14,453 nucleotides of DNA from positions 1-14,453 of the forward strand of contig JAKFDW010000394.1 of NCBI GenBank assembly GCA_036675955.1, given 5' to 3'. The first letter of the stretch is position 1; every line of letters starts with the position of its first letter. This DNA is from Pollutimonas sp036675955. Its GTDB lineage: Bacteria; Pseudomonadota; Gammaproteobacteria; Burkholderiales; Burkholderiaceae_B. Under the pieces are notes generated by a model. It ran no database searches. It was not told where the DNA came from and saw only the letters and a list, made by a program, of their open reading frames with translations. The position numbers and the translations under genes were made by a program. Shown here piece after piece: positions 13,723-14,453 of the stretch.

Positions 13723-14453
13723 CCTTAGGTCCTGTTCCAAACAATCTTTGTGCCTTGCGCAAGCCGGCCACAAGCGCGTCGACGTCATCTTGCGTGTTGT
13801 ACAGGGCGAACGATGCCCGCGCGGTGCCCGGAATACCGAAACGCGTCATCAAGGGCATTGCGCAATGGTGCCCGGCTCGTATGGCGACGCCTTCCATATC
13901 CAGGATAGTGCCCAGATCATGCGGGTGTATGCCGTCAACTACAAATGACAGTATGCCCGCCTTGTGCGGTGAGGTGCCTATCAGGCGGATGCCGGGCAGC
14001 GCGGCAAGTTCGGCCGTGGCCGCGTCCAGCAGTGACTGTTCGTGGGCGGCAATGATATCCAATCCGATTTCCTGAATGTAACTGATGGCGGCATCCATAC
14101 CGACGACGCCTGCTATGTTTGGCGTACCGGCCTCGAAACGCTGGGGCACGTCAGCATAGGTGCTGCGCTCAAAACTTACCGTATGTATCATGTCGCCGCC
14201 ACCCTGCCAGGGAGGCATGTTGGCGAGGATATCGTAGCGTACGTACAAGGCGCCGATGCCGGTAGGACCATAGAGCTTATGCCCGGAAAAGGCATAGAAA
14301 TCGCAATCGAGCGCCTGGACATCGACCGGCTGATGAGCGACGGCCTGTGCGCCGTCGACCAATACCTTTGCGCCGGCTTCGTGGGCCATTCTTACCATTT
14401 CGGCGACAGGATTGACGGTACCCAGCGCGTTGGAAACATGGACTACGCCCACC
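13715..14453 (-). CDS. sufS: SufS: cysteine desulfurase, partial (C-terminal part)
   Basis: SufS is a pyridoxal-phosphate enzyme that takes sulfur from cysteine for cluster assembly. The right edge of the window cuts the gene. About 245 C-terminal residues are seen, against roughly 400-420 for the family, so about 160-170 are missing. The visible part contains the cofactor Asp and Gln in LVDGAQA, the PLP lysine in FSGHKLYGPTGIG, the R-x-G-T segment FEAGTPN, and the catalytic cysteine in RAGHHCAMPLM. The first visible codon is an internal GTG and is not a start. The gene continues beyond 14453, where sufB, sufC and sufD would be expected upstream. Those three are not in the window. Confidence 0.93.
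   Translation of the reverse strand, partial: VGVVHVSNALGTVNPVAEMVRMAHEAGAKVLVDGAQAVAHQPVDVQALDCDFYAFSGHKLYGPTGIGALYVRYDILANMPPWQGGGDMIHTVSFERSTYADVPQRFEAGTPNIAGVVGMDAAISYIQEIGLDIIAAHEQSLLDAATAELAALPGIRLIGTSPHKAGILSFVVDGIHPHDLGTILDMEGVAIRAGHHCAMPLMTRFGIPGTARASFALYNTQDDVDALVAGLRKAQRLFGTGPKDD

Overview
The window reads as chromosomal DNA of a betaproteobacterium, most likely Burkholderiales/Alcaligenaceae (the Bordetella-Achromobacter-Pusillimonas neighbourhood). This rests on the moderately high G+C, a PgaABCD set of the type called Bps in Bordetella, and a SufS-SufU-SufT gene order. The assignment is an inference from gene content, because no rRNA or other marker gene is present.

Left edge (1-1120): a tRNA-Pro(GGG) gene with a strong downstream hairpin, then a minus-strand two-domain GNAT acetyltransferase. 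A 316-base divergent spacer (1121-1436) leads into the first matrix system.

Polysaccharide block (1437-7727, + strand): a complete pgaABCD operon for poly-beta-1,6-N-acetyl-D-glucosamine (PNAG). PgaC and PgaD make and export the polymer across the inner membrane. PgaB partly deacetylates it (and may cut it) in the periplasm, and PgaA carries it through the outer membrane. The genes are tightly packed, with pgaB/pgaC and pgaC/pgaD overlapping.

Amyloid block (8017-11174, + strand): a curli system in the order csgE, csgF, csgG, one curlin gene, and a csgH-like gene. CsgG is the outer-membrane secretion lipoprotein and CsgE and CsgF are its periplasmic and surface partners. The only curlin has eight repeats interrupted by a Gly/Trp/His/Arg-rich insert and ends in a CsgB-like Gln-Arg. 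The CsgH-like protein has no visible signal peptide. The residues matching the Escherichia coli CsgG pore constriction are largely replaced by serine.

Next (11374-12192, + strand) is a LuxR/NarL-type regulator whose receiver domain lacks the phosphoacceptor aspartate. By position it is a candidate CsgD-like switch for one or both matrix systems.

Right edge (12246-14453, - strand): conserved housekeeping genes, sufS (cut by the window end), sufU and sufT for iron-sulfur cluster assembly, and an OsmC-family peroxiredoxin as probable last gene of the same transcript. No insertion sequence, integrase, CRISPR array or rRNA gene was seen. The most interesting unit is the contiguous PNAG + curli + degenerate-regulator cassette, effectively a one-locus biofilm-matrix module between a tRNA gene and the suf operon.
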